A stretch of 64,000 bases of DNA from Streptomyces sp. NBC_01351 (lineage in GTDB: Bacteria > Actinomycetota > Actinomycetes > Streptomycetales > Streptomycetaceae). Position 1 is the first letter of the stretch. The number at the start of each line of letters is the position of its first letter. Below are positions 1 to 10,238 of the stretch, piece by piece. Under the pieces are notes generated by a model, which made no database searches, was not told the origin of the DNA, and worked only from the letters and a program-made list of their open reading frames with translations. The stretch is taken from assembly GCF_036237315.1 (NCBI RefSeq), contig NZ_CP108356.1, positions 5,647,501-5,711,500 on the forward strand. Direction: 5' to 3'. The translations under genes were made by a program, and so were the position numbers.

Positions 1-315
1 GATCTGAAGGCACTGAACGACGACGCCGACCTGTTCTTCATCACCGGTGCCGATGCGCTCGCCCAGATCCTGACCTGGCGGAACGCCGACGAGCTCTTCT
101 CGCTCTCCCACTTCATCGGAGTCACCCGGCCGGGCCACGTGCTCACCGACGACGGACTGCCCGAGGGCGGCGTCTCGCTCGTCGAGGTGCCGGCACTGGC
201 GATTTCGTCCACGGACTGTCGTGCGAGGGTGGCCCAGGGGGATCCTGTCTGGTACTTGGTGCCCGACGGCGTGGTGCGCTACATCGACAAGCGTGAGCTG
301 TACCGGGGAGCCTGA
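1..315 (+). CDS. nadD: Nicotinate-nucleotide adenylyltransferase NadD (3' end only)
   Basis: This is the C-terminal 104 residues of NadD, which transfers AMP from ATP to nicotinic acid mononucleotide in cytosolic NAD synthesis. The 5' end lies outside the window. The visible part reads FFITGADAL, then [20 protein letters not shown], and near the end [10 protein letters not shown]. This last stretch is the ISSTxxR-type motif of the nucleotidyltransferase fold that closes the nucleotide site. The stop TGA is at 313-315, and the next gene starts 24 bases later on the same strand, so cotranscription is likely. The nadD-LytR-like-rsfS-phosphatase order is common in actinobacteria. Identification is firm because motif and context agree. 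Confidence 0.9.
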   Translation, partial: DLKALNDDADLFFITGADALAQILTWRNADELFSLSHFIGVTRPGHVLTDDGLPEGGVSLVEVPALAISSTDCRARVAQGDPVWYLVPDGVVRYIDKRELYRGA

Positions 316-339
316 GCTTCCGGAGAGAGGGGCCCCGCG

Positions 340-2082
340 GTGAACGACCGACAGGATCCGTACGACGCGTACGGCGCCCAGGAGCAGCAGCTCATCGGCT
401 ATGACGCCTACGGGCGGCCGGTGTACGGCCAGGTGCCCGAGTACCCGGCCCGGCCCGCTCCGCAGGCCCCTCAGGCACCCCAGGCCCCGCAGTACGAGCA
501 GCAGCAGTACGGCTACCAGGGCTACGGCGAGCAGCGGCAGCAACAGCAGCAGTACTACCCGCCGCAGCAGCAGGTCGCCGAGGAGTACGGCCGGCAGGAC
601 CACCAGCAGGCAGCCGGGTACGGCTACGACAACGGCTACGACACCCAAGCGACCCAGCAGTGGCTCCCGCAGCAGACCGCCCCGGAGCCCCAGGCCCACC
701 CCGCTCACCAGACCCACCAGGCGCGGCAGCCCCAGCAGGCCCCGCCGGCGCCCGCCGAGCGCCCGGCCGTCCAGGTCCCCGAGCCGCGCCGGCCCGAAGG
801 CGAGTCCGAGGCGGGGCGGGACTACCGCACCGAGATGTTCGCCTTCATCGACCAGCCGGACGAGGACTCCGAGGACGTCATCGACTGGCTCAAGTTCACC
901 GAGAGCCGGACCGAACGCCGCGAGGAGGCCCGCCGCCGCGGCCGCAACCGGGTCGTGGCGCTGATCGTCGTCCTCGCCCTCTTCGTCGTCGCCGGCCTCG
1001 GCTACCTCTGGTACGCGGGCAAGCTGCCCTTCCTCGACGGGCCCGGGGAGAAGAAGAACGCGGCGACCGCCGACGCCGGGGCGCAGAAGCGCGACATGAT
1101 CGTCGTCCACCTGCACAACACCAAGAAGGGCGGCACCGCCTCGGCGCTGCTCGTCGACAACGTCACCACCAAGCAGGGCGCCACCGTCCTGCTGCCGAAC
1201 TCCCTCGGCGTCCCCGGCCAGGACGGGAGCACCACGGCGCTCGGCAAGGCCGTCGAAGAGGGCGGCCTCGGCACCCGTGAGGCACTCGACTCGGTGCTCG
1301 GCACCCACATCGGCGGGACCTGGCGGCTCGACACCCCCTTCCTGGAGAACCTGGTCGAGCTCGTCGGCGGCATCGAGGTCGACACCGACACCGCGGTCCC
1401 GGCGGACGACGCGGCCAAGGCCCCGGCCGTGGGGCAGGGGCAGAAGCAGAGCCTGAGCGGCCCCATGGCCGTCGCGTACGCCACGTACCGCGCCCAGGGA
1501 GAGCCGGAGGCCAAGCAGCTGGAACGCGTGGGCAAGGTGCTCCACGCGGTGCTGCGCAAGGTCCCGGGCGACCCGAAGGCGGCGGCGGTGACCGTCGAGA
1601 GCATGGGCCAGATCCTCGACCCGGCGCTGAACGCGCAGACGCTCGGAGCCCTCCTCTCCCGGCTCGGCGCGCACGCCAAGGTGGGCGAGTACCGCACCGA
1701 CGTCCTCGCGGTGAAGGCGGACGGCACCCTCACGGACGAAGCCAACAAGAAGGTCGTCAAGGAGGTCCTGGGCGGCGCCGTCGCCGAGGCCCAGCCCGGC
1801 GCGGCACCGCGCGTCGGCCTCAAGGACGCCACCGGCGACGACAAGACGCAGGTCGCGGCGAAGGCGGCGCTGCTGAACGGCGGCTACACCTTCGTGGACG
1901 GCGGCAAGGCCGACAAGCCGGCCGCGACCTCGCAGATCACGTACCAGGACGACGCGGCCAAGGGCCGGGCGATCGAGGTCGCCAAGACCCTGGGGCTGCC
2001 CGAGACGGTCGTGAAGAAGGCCGAGAACGCGGTCAATGCCGAGGTCGTGGTGATCCTGGGCAAGGACTACAAAACGTCCTGA
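340..2082 (+). CDS. LytR/CpsA/Psr-related membrane protein with LytR C-terminal domain, divergent
   Basis: A 580-residue single-pass membrane protein. Residues 1-150 are low-complexity and rich in Gln, Pro and Tyr. One transmembrane helix lies near residues 205-227 after an Arg-rich stretch, so the N-terminus should be cytoplasmic and the rest outside. Residues about 255-380 resemble an LCP domain (VVHLHNT, then FLENLVELVGGIEVDTD), the fold that attaches glycopolymers to peptidoglycan. The usual SIPRD catalytic segment reads LLPNSLG, so the key Arg and Asp are missing. Residues about 480-580 look like a LytR C-terminal domain. The GTG start follows GGAGAGAGG. A scaffold or binding role is more likely than catalysis. 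Confidence 0.75.
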   Translation: MNDRQDPYDAYGAQEQQLIGYDAYGRPVYGQVPEYPARPAPQAPQAPQAPQYEQQQYGYQGYGEQRQQQQQYYPPQQQVAEEYGRQDHQQAAGYGYDNGYDTQATQQWLPQQTAPEPQAHPAHQTHQARQPQQAPPAPAERPAVQVPEPRRPEGESEAGRDYRTEMFAFIDQPDEDSEDVIDWLKFTESRTERREEARRRGRNRVVALIVVLALFVVAGLGYLWYAGKLPFLDGPGEKKNAATADAGAQKRDMIVVHLHNTKKGGTASALLVDNVTTKQGATVLLPNSLGVPGQDGSTTALGKAVEEGGLGTREALDSVLGTHIGGTWRLDTPFLENLVELVGGIEVDTDTAVPADDAAKAPAVGQGQKQSLSGPMAVAYATYRAQGEPEAKQLERVGKVLHAVLRKVPGDPKAAAVTVESMGQILDPALNAQTLGALLSRLGAHAKVGEYRTDVLAVKADGTLTDEANKKVVKEVLGGAVAEAQPGAAPRVGLKDATGDDKTQVAAKAALLNGGYTFVDGGKADKPAATSQITYQDDAAKGRAIEVAKTLGLPETVVKKAENAVNAEVVVILGKDYKTS

Positions 2083-2201
2083 CCTGGGCGCGAGGCGGGA
2101 ACGGGGGCCGGTTGGGCCCGCGCGGGACCTTCCGCGCGGGCGGTGTCGGCGGTACGTGAGACCCTTGTATGGATCTGCCCGCCAACCCGAAAGCATGGCC
2201 A

Positions 2202-2648
2202 GTGACCGCCACGGACCGCTCCATCGAGCTCATCACCACCGCCGCCCAGGCGGCGGCCGACCGGCTCGCGCACGACATCATCGCGTACGACGTCAGCGAC
2301 GTGCTGTCGATCACCGACGCCTTCCTGCTCGCCTCGGCGCCCAACGACCGCCAGGTCAAGTCGATCGTCGACGAGATCGAGGAGCGCCTGCTCAAGGAGC
2401 TCGGCGCCAAGCCGGTGCGCCGCGAGGGCGACCGCGACGCCCGCTGGATCCTGCTCGACTACATCGACATCGTCGTCCACGTGCAGCACAGCGAGGAGCG
2501 TGTCTTCTACGCGCTGGAGCGCCTGTGGAAGGACTGCCCCGAGATCGAGCTGCCCGAGGACGCCAAGCTCACCCTCGGCAAGGCCGAGGAGCACGCCAAG
2601 CTGCGCGAGGCCGCCGGCGACGAGGACCTGGACGGTGATCTGTTCTGA
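2202..2648 (+). CDS. rsfS: Ribosomal silencing factor RsfS
   Basis: RsfS (Iojap/YbeB family, 148 residues from this start) binds ribosomal protein uL14 on the 50S subunit and blocks joining of the 30S when nutrients are scarce. The sequence shows the family core: AYDVSDVLSITDAFLLASAPNDRQ, then DARWILLDYIDIVVHVQ, and HSEERVFYALERLWKD. The chosen GTG gives VTATDRSIEL, the usual family N-terminus. An in-frame ATG at 2169 would add 11 residues. The acidic tail DEDLDGDLF is typical of actinobacterial members. The gene sits in the conserved nadD-rsfS run and its stop overlaps the next start. Confidence 0.93.
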   Translation: MTATDRSIELITTAAQAAADRLAHDIIAYDVSDVLSITDAFLLASAPNDRQVKSIVDEIEERLLKELGAKPVRREGDRDARWILLDYIDIVVHVQHSEERVFYALERLWKDCPEIELPEDAKLTLGKAEEHAKLREAAGDEDLDGDLF

Positions 2649-3301
2649 GCACGACCGACACGGGCAAGTCCGGTAGGAAGATCGTCCTCTGGCGGCACGG
2701 CCAGACCTCGTGGAACCTGGAGCGCCGCTTCCAGGGCTCCACGGACATCGAGCTGACCGAGATGGGTGTGGCGCAGGCGCGCCGCGCCGCTCGGCTCCTC
2801 GCCTCACTGAAGCCGGACGCCATCGTCGCCTCCGACCTGCGGCGGGCCTCCGACACGGCTGCGGAGCTGGCCGCCATCACCGGTCTGCCCGTGGTGCACG
2901 ACGAGGCGCTGCGCGAGACCTATGCCGGTGAGTGGCAGGGCCTCACGCACGACGAGATCCTCGCGAAGTACGGCGAGCAGTACGCGGCGTGGAAGCGCGG
3001 CGAGTCGGTCCGTCGAGGTGGCGGGGAGTTGGAGACCGAGGTCGCCGACCGCGCCGCGCCGGTGGTGCTGGAGCACGCCGACCGGCTGCCGCAGGACGGC
3101 ACGCTGGTCGTGGTCAGCCACGGCGGCACCATCCGCACGACCATCGGCCGCCTGTTGGGCCTGGACGCGTACCAATGGGAGGGCCTCGGCGGGCTCTCCA
3201 ACTGCTGCTGGTCCGTCCTCGGTGAGGGCGCGCGCGGCTGGCGTCTGATGGAGCACAACGCCGGCACGCTGCCGGAACCGGTGCTCGGCGACGACGACTG
3301 A
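2645..3301 (+). CDS. Histidine phosphatase family (phosphoglycerate mutase-like) protein
   Basis: A cytosolic enzyme of about 218 residues in the histidine phosphatase superfamily. The RHGQTSWN motif (RHG box with the phospho-accepting His) is near residue 18, and the second catalytic His is in VVSHGGTI. The frame opens after a TGA at 2636, and no ATG, GTG or TTG precedes the RHG box. The only plausible start is CTG at 2645, which overlaps the rsfS stop as CTGA and gives LSTTDTGKSG. The first ATG (2762) would remove the catalytic box. In this genomic position homologues are usually annotated phosphoglycerate mutase family. The substrate is unknown and a mutase role is not shown. Confidence 0.85.
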   Translation: MSTTDTGKSGRKIVLWRHGQTSWNLERRFQGSTDIELTEMGVAQARRAARLLASLKPDAIVASDLRRASDTAAELAAITGLPVVHDEALRETYAGEWQGLTHDEILAKYGEQYAAWKRGESVRRGGGELETEVADRAAPVVLEHADRLPQDGTLVVVSHGGTIRTTIGRLLGLDAYQWEGLGGLSNCCWSVLGEGARGWRLMEHNAGTLPEPVLGDDD

Positions 3302-3355
3302 GCCCTTCCGCGGGGCGGCTCCGACCCGGATTTCACTTTCCGGCTGGTCACAGGC

Positions 3356-3361
3356 TAGAGT
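3356..3361 (+). promoter_or_regulatory. Candidate -10 (TAGAGT) for the first tRNA-Ala
   Basis: TAGAGT lies about 54 bases before the tRNA. TTTCAC at 3331-3336 is a weak -35 with a 19-bp spacer. The assignment rests on position only. Confidence 0.35.
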
Positions 3362-3414
3362 TCTTCTTGTTCGCAGCGAAGAACACCGGAAACGGGGGAA
3401 GCGCCGCGGAGAGC

Positions 3415-3487
3415 GGGGCTATAGCTCAGTTGGTAGAGCGCCTGCATGGCATGCAGGAGGTCTGGAGTTCAATTCTCCATAGCTCCA
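3415..3487 (+). tRNA. tRNA-Ala (GGC anticodon), copy 1
   Basis: A 73-base cloverleaf. The acceptor stem GGGGCTA pairs with TAGCTCC and the discriminator base is A. The D arm is GCTC/GAGC, the anticodon stem CCTGC/GCAGG encloses loop ATGGCAT with anticodon GGC, and the T arm is TGGAG TTCAATT CTCCA. No CCA is encoded. It decodes GCC, the main Ala codon in this GC-rich genome. It is identical base for base to the copy at 3997. Confidence 0.95.
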
Positions 3488-3493
3488 CAATCA

Positions 3494-3530
3494 GGATCCC
3501 GTCCCCAACAGGGGGCGGGATCCTTGCTTT
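3494..3530 (+). terminator. Rho-independent terminator after tRNA-Ala copy 1
   Basis: GGATCCCGTCCCC and GGGGGCGGGATCC form a stem of about 13 bp with a 4-base loop, followed by the T-rich TTGCTTTTGT. It lies six bases after the mature tRNA end. Confidence 0.8.
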
Positions 3531-3630
3531 TGTACCCTTTGCGCTTACTGACCTGGCCCGCACCGGCATGGCAGAATCGGACCGCCGGAGGGGGAGTCGA
3601 CGGCCCGACGCGGGAGGGAGTCGCTGACGG

Positions 3631-3864
3631 ATGGGTGCACACCGGCGGCGGTGCGACTGGTGCAACAACGGCACGCCGATCGTGCGGGACATGGAACCGG
3701 TCAACCCCGACTACCAGTACTGGTGCGAGGAATGCGCGCGGGCGCTGATCATAAAAGGCGACCCGATCGAGACGTACCGTGAGCTGGAGGGCGAGCCGAT
3801 CTACGGCCGGCTGCTCGACGAGCACTGCACGCTCAAGCGGTTCTACCAGTTCGCGCGAGCGTGA
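3631..3864 (+). CDS. Small conserved four-cysteine (zinc-ribbon-like) protein
   Basis: A 77-residue protein with two CxxC pairs, CDWC near residue 8 and CEEC near residue 32, about 20 residues apart. This is typical of a small zinc ribbon. The middle reads NGTPIVRDMEPVNPDYQYWCEECARALI, followed by an acidic region with GDPIETYRELEGEPIYGRLLDEHC. GGGAGG about 16 bases upstream may serve as a ribosome site. I recognise it as a hypothetical protein conserved in Streptomyces but know no function. It lies between two identical tRNA-Ala genes and has its own stop, so it is a separate transcription unit. Nucleic-acid binding is only a guess from the zinc-ribbon pattern. Confidence 0.7.
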   Translation: MGAHRRRCDWCNNGTPIVRDMEPVNPDYQYWCEECARALIIKGDPIETYRELEGEPIYGRLLDEHCTLKRFYQFARA

Positions 3865-3912
3865 CGAGAAGGTACAAATCGGGCATGGCTCCGGGCCGGT
3901 GGAAACCGATTT

Positions 3913-3940
3913 TTGGACCAGGGCCATGACCGTGTAATGT
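3913..3940 (+). promoter_or_regulatory. Promoter of tRNA-Ala copy 2
   Basis: TTGGAC (3913-3918) and TAATGT (3935-3940) are separated by 16 bp, a good vegetative sigma-factor match. The hexamers sit about 57 bases before the tRNA, beyond the stop of the small gene. Confidence 0.6.
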
Positions 3941-3996
3941 TTGGGACGTCGCCAAGGGGAACCGGACAAGGGGAACCGAAGCGGCAAGTAGGACAA

Positions 3997-4069
3997 GGGG
4001 CTATAGCTCAGTTGGTAGAGCGCCTGCATGGCATGCAGGAGGTCTGGAGTTCAATTCTCCATAGCTCCA
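3997..4069 (+). tRNA. tRNA-Ala (GGC anticodon), copy 2
   Basis: This copy is identical over all 73 bases to the tRNA at 3415, with the same GGC anticodon, stems and A discriminator and no encoded CCA. It has its own promoter and terminator, so the two copies are independent units rather than one tandem transcript. Confidence 0.95.
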
Positions 4070-4075
4070 CAGTAA

Positions 4076-4110
4076 AGAAGCGGGCCACCCGGATCGGGTG
4101 GCCCGCTTCT
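4076..4110 (+). terminator. Strong hairpin terminator after tRNA-Ala copy 2
   Basis: Two perfect 15-base arms (4076-4090 and 4096-4110) enclose a 5-base loop GGATC, starting seven bases after the tRNA. The T-tract is poor, as is usual for Streptomyces terminators. Confidence 0.8.
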
Positions 4111-4181
4111 CGTTGTGCCGCTCCGTGTCGCCGTGTGGAACGGCAGAGCGTCGGCGGGGGCCGCTGCGGTACCCTGACGCC

Positions 4182-4220
4182 ATGCGTGCCGTACGCCTTC
4201 TGCTTACCGAGCCGCGCTGA
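4182..4220 (+). CDS. leuS leader peptide [12 protein letters not shown]
   Basis: A 12-codon reading frame that starts ATG CGT GCC and carries three adjacent leucine codons (CTT CTG CTT) before TGA at 4218-4220. TACCCT at 4170-4175 is 6 bases before the ATG, so the transcript is probably leaderless. The frame is followed by a hairpin at 4226-4248 and a terminator at 4262-4285, and then by leuS. This is the classic layout of ribosome-mediated attenuation: stalling at Leu codons when charged Leu-tRNA is low would favour antitermination and more LeuS. The layout is seen directly. The mechanism is inferred by analogy with known actinobacterial leader peptides. Confidence 0.75.
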   Translation: MRAVRLLLTEPR

Positions 4221-4225
4221 TCAGC

Positions 4226-4285
4226 GCCGACCCTTCGAGACGGTCGGCACCGGCGCGGCGCCCCCTCCTGTGCGAGGGGTTTTTT
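4226..4285 (+). terminator. leuS attenuator: alternative hairpin plus T-run terminator
   Basis: GCCGACC (4226-4232) pairs with GGTCGGC (4242-4248). CCCCTC (4262-4267) pairs with GAGGGG (4274-4279), followed directly by six T residues. The second hairpin is a proper intrinsic terminator placed 50 bases before leuS. The first could pair instead with nearby GC-rich sequence. Together with the Leu-codon leader frame this looks like an attenuator. Confidence 0.7.
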
Positions 4286-4335
4286 CGTTTGGGCAGGCAG
4301 AGACGGCAGAGACGATCGATGGAGCTTCAGGAATC

Positions 4336-7210
<2,875 letters not shown>

Positions 7211-7218
<8 letters not shown>

Positions 7219-7290
7219 GGTCGTCTGAGGTCGTCTGAGGTCGTTTGCGGTCGTCTGGCATCGTCGGATGGCGTCTGACGTCATCCGACG
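7211..7290 (+). repeat. Six degenerate decamers over the leuS stop, ending in a hairpin
   Basis: TCGTCTGAGG occurs three times in a row (7211-7240), followed by TCGTTTGCGG, TCGTCTGGCA and TCGTCGGATG. The first copy contains the leuS TGA. The last runs into a 9-bp inverted repeat, CGTCGGATG (7262-7270) with CATCCGACG (7282-7290), which may act as a terminator. Confidence 0.7.
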
Positions 7291-7409
7291 CGTCTAGGGG
7301 TATTCCCGTACGGGCAGGTTGGGGGTTCGATTGGAACCCCTGGCCTGCCCGTGGCGTTTACGGTTGAGGGGACGGACAACGAATTGCGGGGACTGGGGAA
7401 GGGACACTC

Positions 7410-8186
7410 ATGGAGGCCGCGTTGATCATCTTCGCGCTGATGGTGCTTTTCGCCTTCCTGGGCTTGGGCGCGTACGCGACGGTCAAGGTGGTGAAGGCGA
7501 CCAAGCGAGGTGTGGACCGTACGATCACACAGGCGCGGCGGACGGTCGAGGACACCACGCTGCGGGCCAAGAGCCTGGGCCAGATCGGGGTCACGGCGTC
7601 GCTGGCACAGCTGCGGATCGACCTGCGGACGTCGATGCGGTCCACGCAGCAGGCGCTGCACGACGGGGTCCGGGCGGACGCCTCGCTCAAGGAGTCGATC
7701 GGCCTGTTCGAGCGGCTGAGCGCGCACGGGCACGAGCTGGACGACGAGATGAAGCGGCTGGAGCAGGAGCCCGACCGCAAGCGCACCGCCGACCTCCTGC
7801 CCGACCTGCGGGAGCGTACGGCCAAGATCACACAGGCCGCGGAGTCGCTGCGGTGGGCGGCGCGCGACCGGGCCCGGCGGTTCGCGGAGGACGACCTGTC
7901 CGTGCTGTCGGCGCAGATCGAGGTCGAGTCCGGGGCGCTGCGGGACTGGTCCCGTGAGTCGGTGGACGAGCTGGCGGCGGCCGCGGCGGCCTGGGACGCG
8001 GCGCAGGCGGCCGGAACGGCTCCTGCTCAGGGCGGCAGCCGTTCCGGCGCGGCCCCGCAGCCGAACTCGGCAAAGACGTCGGCGCAGACCCCGGCCCCGG
8101 CCCAGACCCCCACGGCTCTGAATCCGGCCGCGCCGGCGACTCCGTACCCTTGGCAGAAGACGCGCAGGCCGGAGAGCACGACCTGA
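7410..8186 (+). CDS. N-terminally membrane-anchored coiled-coil protein of unknown function
   Basis: A 258-residue protein. Residues 2-26 form one hydrophobic helix (AALIIFALMVLFAFLGLGAYATV). Residues about 30-190 are charged and helical with heptad-like spacing, probably coiled coil (SIGLFERLSAHGHELDDEMKRLEQE). The tail from about residue 195 is low-complexity Ala/Pro/Gln. The topology resembles cytoskeletal or divisome accessory proteins, but I do not recognise a named family beyond a Streptomyces hypothetical. The start follows GGGGAAGGGACACTC. It stands alone between leuS and degV, with its own upstream gap of 119 bases after the leuS hairpin. Confidence 0.65.
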   Translation: MEAALIIFALMVLFAFLGLGAYATVKVVKATKRGVDRTITQARRTVEDTTLRAKSLGQIGVTASLAQLRIDLRTSMRSTQQALHDGVRADASLKESIGLFERLSAHGHELDDEMKRLEQEPDRKRTADLLPDLRERTAKITQAAESLRWAARDRARRFAEDDLSVLSAQIEVESGALRDWSRESVDELAAAAAAWDAAQAAGTAPAQGGSRSGAAPQPNSAKTSAQTPAPAQTPTALNPAAPATPYPWQKTRRPESTT

Positions 8187-8284
8187 GGCGGGGCGGGGCG
8201 GGAGAGCCCTCCTGCAGGGCACGCTGAAACCCCGGTGAGGGGTCAGGCTGCCGTCGCACCCCCACTGGCGGTAACCTCCGGCTC

Positions 8285-9130
8285 ATGTCCCGCCATGTCG
8301 CCATCATCACCGATTCCACGGCCTACCTGCCCCAACCGGCCATGGCGCGGCACGGAATCACCTCCGTCCCGCTGACCGTCGTGCTGGGCGGCGAGGCGCT
8401 CGAGGAAGGCACCGAGATCTCGGCGCGCAGCCTCGCCCTGGCCCTGCAGAAGCGCCGCTCCGTCACCACCTCCCGCCCCAGCCCGGAGGAGTTCGTGCGG
8501 GCCTACCAGGCCGCCGTCGACGCCGGGGCGACCGGCATCGTCAGCCTGCACCTGTCCGCCGAGTTCTCCGGTACCTACGACGCCGCCGTGGTCGCGTCGC
8601 GGACCGCGGCCGTGCCCGTGCGCGTCGTGGACACCGGAATGGTCGCGATGGCGCTCGGCTTCTGCGCGCTGGCCGCCGCCGAGGTGGCCGAGGCGGGCGG
8701 TTCCGTGGACGACGCCGTGGTCGCCGCGGAGAAGCGGGCGGCGGACATGTCGGCGTACTTCTACGTCGACACCCTCGACTACCTCCGGCGCGGTGGCCGG
8801 ATCGGCGCCGCGCAGGCGCTGCTCGGCTCGGCGCTGGCGGTGAAGCCGCTGCTGACCCTGGACGGCGGGCGGATCGAGATGCTGGAGAAGGTGCGCACGG
8901 CCTCCAAGGCCATCGCGCGGCTGGAGGAACTGGCCGTCGAGCGCGCCGGGTCGGGCAGTGTCGACGTGGCGGTGCACCACCTGGCGGCCCCGGAGCGGGC
9001 CGAGAAGCTCGCCCAGCGGCTGCGCGAGCGGATTCCGGGCCTGGTCGAACTTCACGTCAGCGAGGTCGGCGCGGTGATCGGGGCGCACACGGGGCCGGGG
9101 CTGCTGGCGGCGGTCGTCTCGCCGCGCTGA
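8285..9130 (+). CDS. DegV family fatty-acid-binding protein
   Basis: A 281-residue DegV/FakB-type protein, a family that binds a single fatty acid and in some bacteria presents it to a fatty acid kinase. The N-terminal VAIITDSTAYLP carries the conserved TDS. SVTTSRPSPEEF is the TSQPS-like loop, SLHLSAEFSGTYDAA the ligand-contacting serine stretch, and RVVDTGMVAMALGF and DYLRRGGRIGAAQALLGSALAVKPLL complete the fold. TAACCT at 8272-8277 ends 7 bases before the ATG, so the mRNA is probably leaderless. No kinase gene is adjacent. It precedes comEA, as in many actinobacteria. Confidence 0.92.
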   Translation: MSRHVAIITDSTAYLPQPAMARHGITSVPLTVVLGGEALEEGTEISARSLALALQKRRSVTTSRPSPEEFVRAYQAAVDAGATGIVSLHLSAEFSGTYDAAVVASRTAAVPVRVVDTGMVAMALGFCALAAAEVAEAGGSVDDAVVAAEKRAADMSAYFYVDTLDYLRRGGRIGAAQALLGSALAVKPLLTLDGGRIEMLEKVRTASKAIARLEELAVERAGSGSVDVAVHHLAAPERAEKLAQRLRERIPGLVELHVSEVGAVIGAHTGPGLLAAVVSPR

Positions 9131-9239
9131 CCGGCCTCCTGTCACCCGGGAGGGTGGCGGAGATATCCACAACGGGGCTGTTGTCCACCGGAATTGAGGG
9201 CTCCGAACGGGATTCCGGGTGGGCCCCTACGGTCGTGGC

Positions 9240-10238
9240 ATGACTCTTCGAACGCGTATCTCGTATCCGTCGGGCCCCACCAGCGGACCGGGCCGTAGCC
9301 CTCTCTCCGACAGCCGTGGCCGTAGCCGCAGTGGCGGGTCCGGTCGGAGGCGTGGCCGTCTGTGGTCTCGCCGTGGCCACCGGGCTTCCGGGGATCTCCA
9401 TGCTCCGCACCGGGATCCGGAGGCGGTGCGCCGTCGGGCGGAAGCCCTGTTGGGAGGCAGCAGTCCGCCGGCGGTCGACACACCGCGCGGGGAAGCTGCG
9501 GAGCTGCCTGCTGGCCTGCCCGCCGAGCTGCCTGCCGGCCTGCCTCCCGAGCTGCCTGCCGGGGCGGCGCGGGGGCTCGCCGTGCGGGAGCGGCTGCCGT
9601 TGTGGTTCCAGGCCCGCTGTGGGGTGGAGCCGCGCGCGGTGGGTGCCGTGGCGGTGGTGCTGGTCGCCGCCGTCGGGTTCGCCGCTCAGCAGTACTGGTC
9701 GGCCCGGCCGCGTGCGGTGACCGCTCCGGCGGTGGTCGCCCCGGGGGTGGTGCCTGCGGCGGCCGCGGCCGCGGCTTCTGCGGGGGCCCCGGCGCCGGTG
9801 GTGGGTGCCGTGCGGATCGTGGTGGACGTCAGCGGGAAGGTGCGGGACCCGGGGGTGCTGCGGCTGCCCGCCGGTTCGCGGGTCGAGGACGCGCTGGCCG
9901 CCGCCGGGGGTGTGCGGCCGGGCACGGACATCACCGGGCTGAATCGGGCCCGGGTGCTGGTGGACGGCGAGCAGGTGCTGGTGGGCGCTCCGGCGCCGCC
10001 CCCGGGTGGGGGTGGCGGTCAAGGGCCGGGTCGGGGTCCGGGGGCGGGGCCGCTCAGTCTCGGCTCGGCCACCGTCGACCAGTTGGACGGGCTGCCGGGG
10101 GTGGGGCCCGTGCTGGCGCAGCACATCGTGGACTTCCGCACCGCCCGCGGCGGCTTCCGCACCGTTGAGGACCTCCGCCAGGTCAACGGCATCGGTGAGC
10201 GCCGCTTCGCCGACTTGCGCCCCCTGGTGCGGCCGTGA
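9240..10238 (+). CDS. comEA: ComEA family helix-hairpin-helix DNA-binding protein
   Basis: A 332-residue protein of the ComEA type, which in competent bacteria binds incoming double-stranded DNA at the cell surface. The first ~130 residues are a basic, low-complexity cytoplasmic segment containing a near-perfect ELPAGLPA-type repeat. A transmembrane helix follows (AVGAVAVVLVAAVGFAAQQYW). After a linker comes an SLBB-like domain (VVDVSGKVRDPGVLRLPAGSRVEDAL). The C-terminal helix-hairpin-helix reads SATVDQLDGLPGVGPVLAQHIVDFR and FRTVEDLRQVNGIGERRF. Its TGA overlaps the comEC GTG, so the two are translationally coupled. Natural competence is not established in Streptomyces, so the role is open. 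Confidence 0.88.
   Translation: MTLRTRISYPSGPTSGPGRSPLSDSRGRSRSGGSGRRRGRLWSRRGHRASGDLHAPHRDPEAVRRRAEALLGGSSPPAVDTPRGEAAELPAGLPAELPAGLPPELPAGAARGLAVRERLPLWFQARCGVEPRAVGAVAVVLVAAVGFAAQQYWSARPRAVTAPAVVAPGVVPAAAAAAASAGAPAPVVGAVRIVVDVSGKVRDPGVLRLPAGSRVEDALAAAGGVRPGTDITGLNRARVLVDGEQVLVGAPAPPPGGGGGQGPGRGPGAGPLSLGSATVDQLDGLPGVGPVLAQHIVDFRTARGGFRTVEDLRQVNGIGERRFADLRPLVRP

Noticed and set aside
3415..4069. tRNA-Ala genes as phage or ICE attachment sites
   Set aside because: No integrase, excisionase or partial tRNA copy lies nearby. Both copies are full length with their own signals.
3913..4335. Extended leuS start upstream to 3913
   Set aside because: The open frame crosses tRNA-Ala copy 2, its terminator and the attenuator. 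It is open only because the GC-rich sequence lacks stops.
9496..9560. Mobile or regulatory repeat inside comEA
   Set aside because: The ELPAGLPA-type repeats are in frame and form part of the low-complexity linker. They are simple coding repeats.
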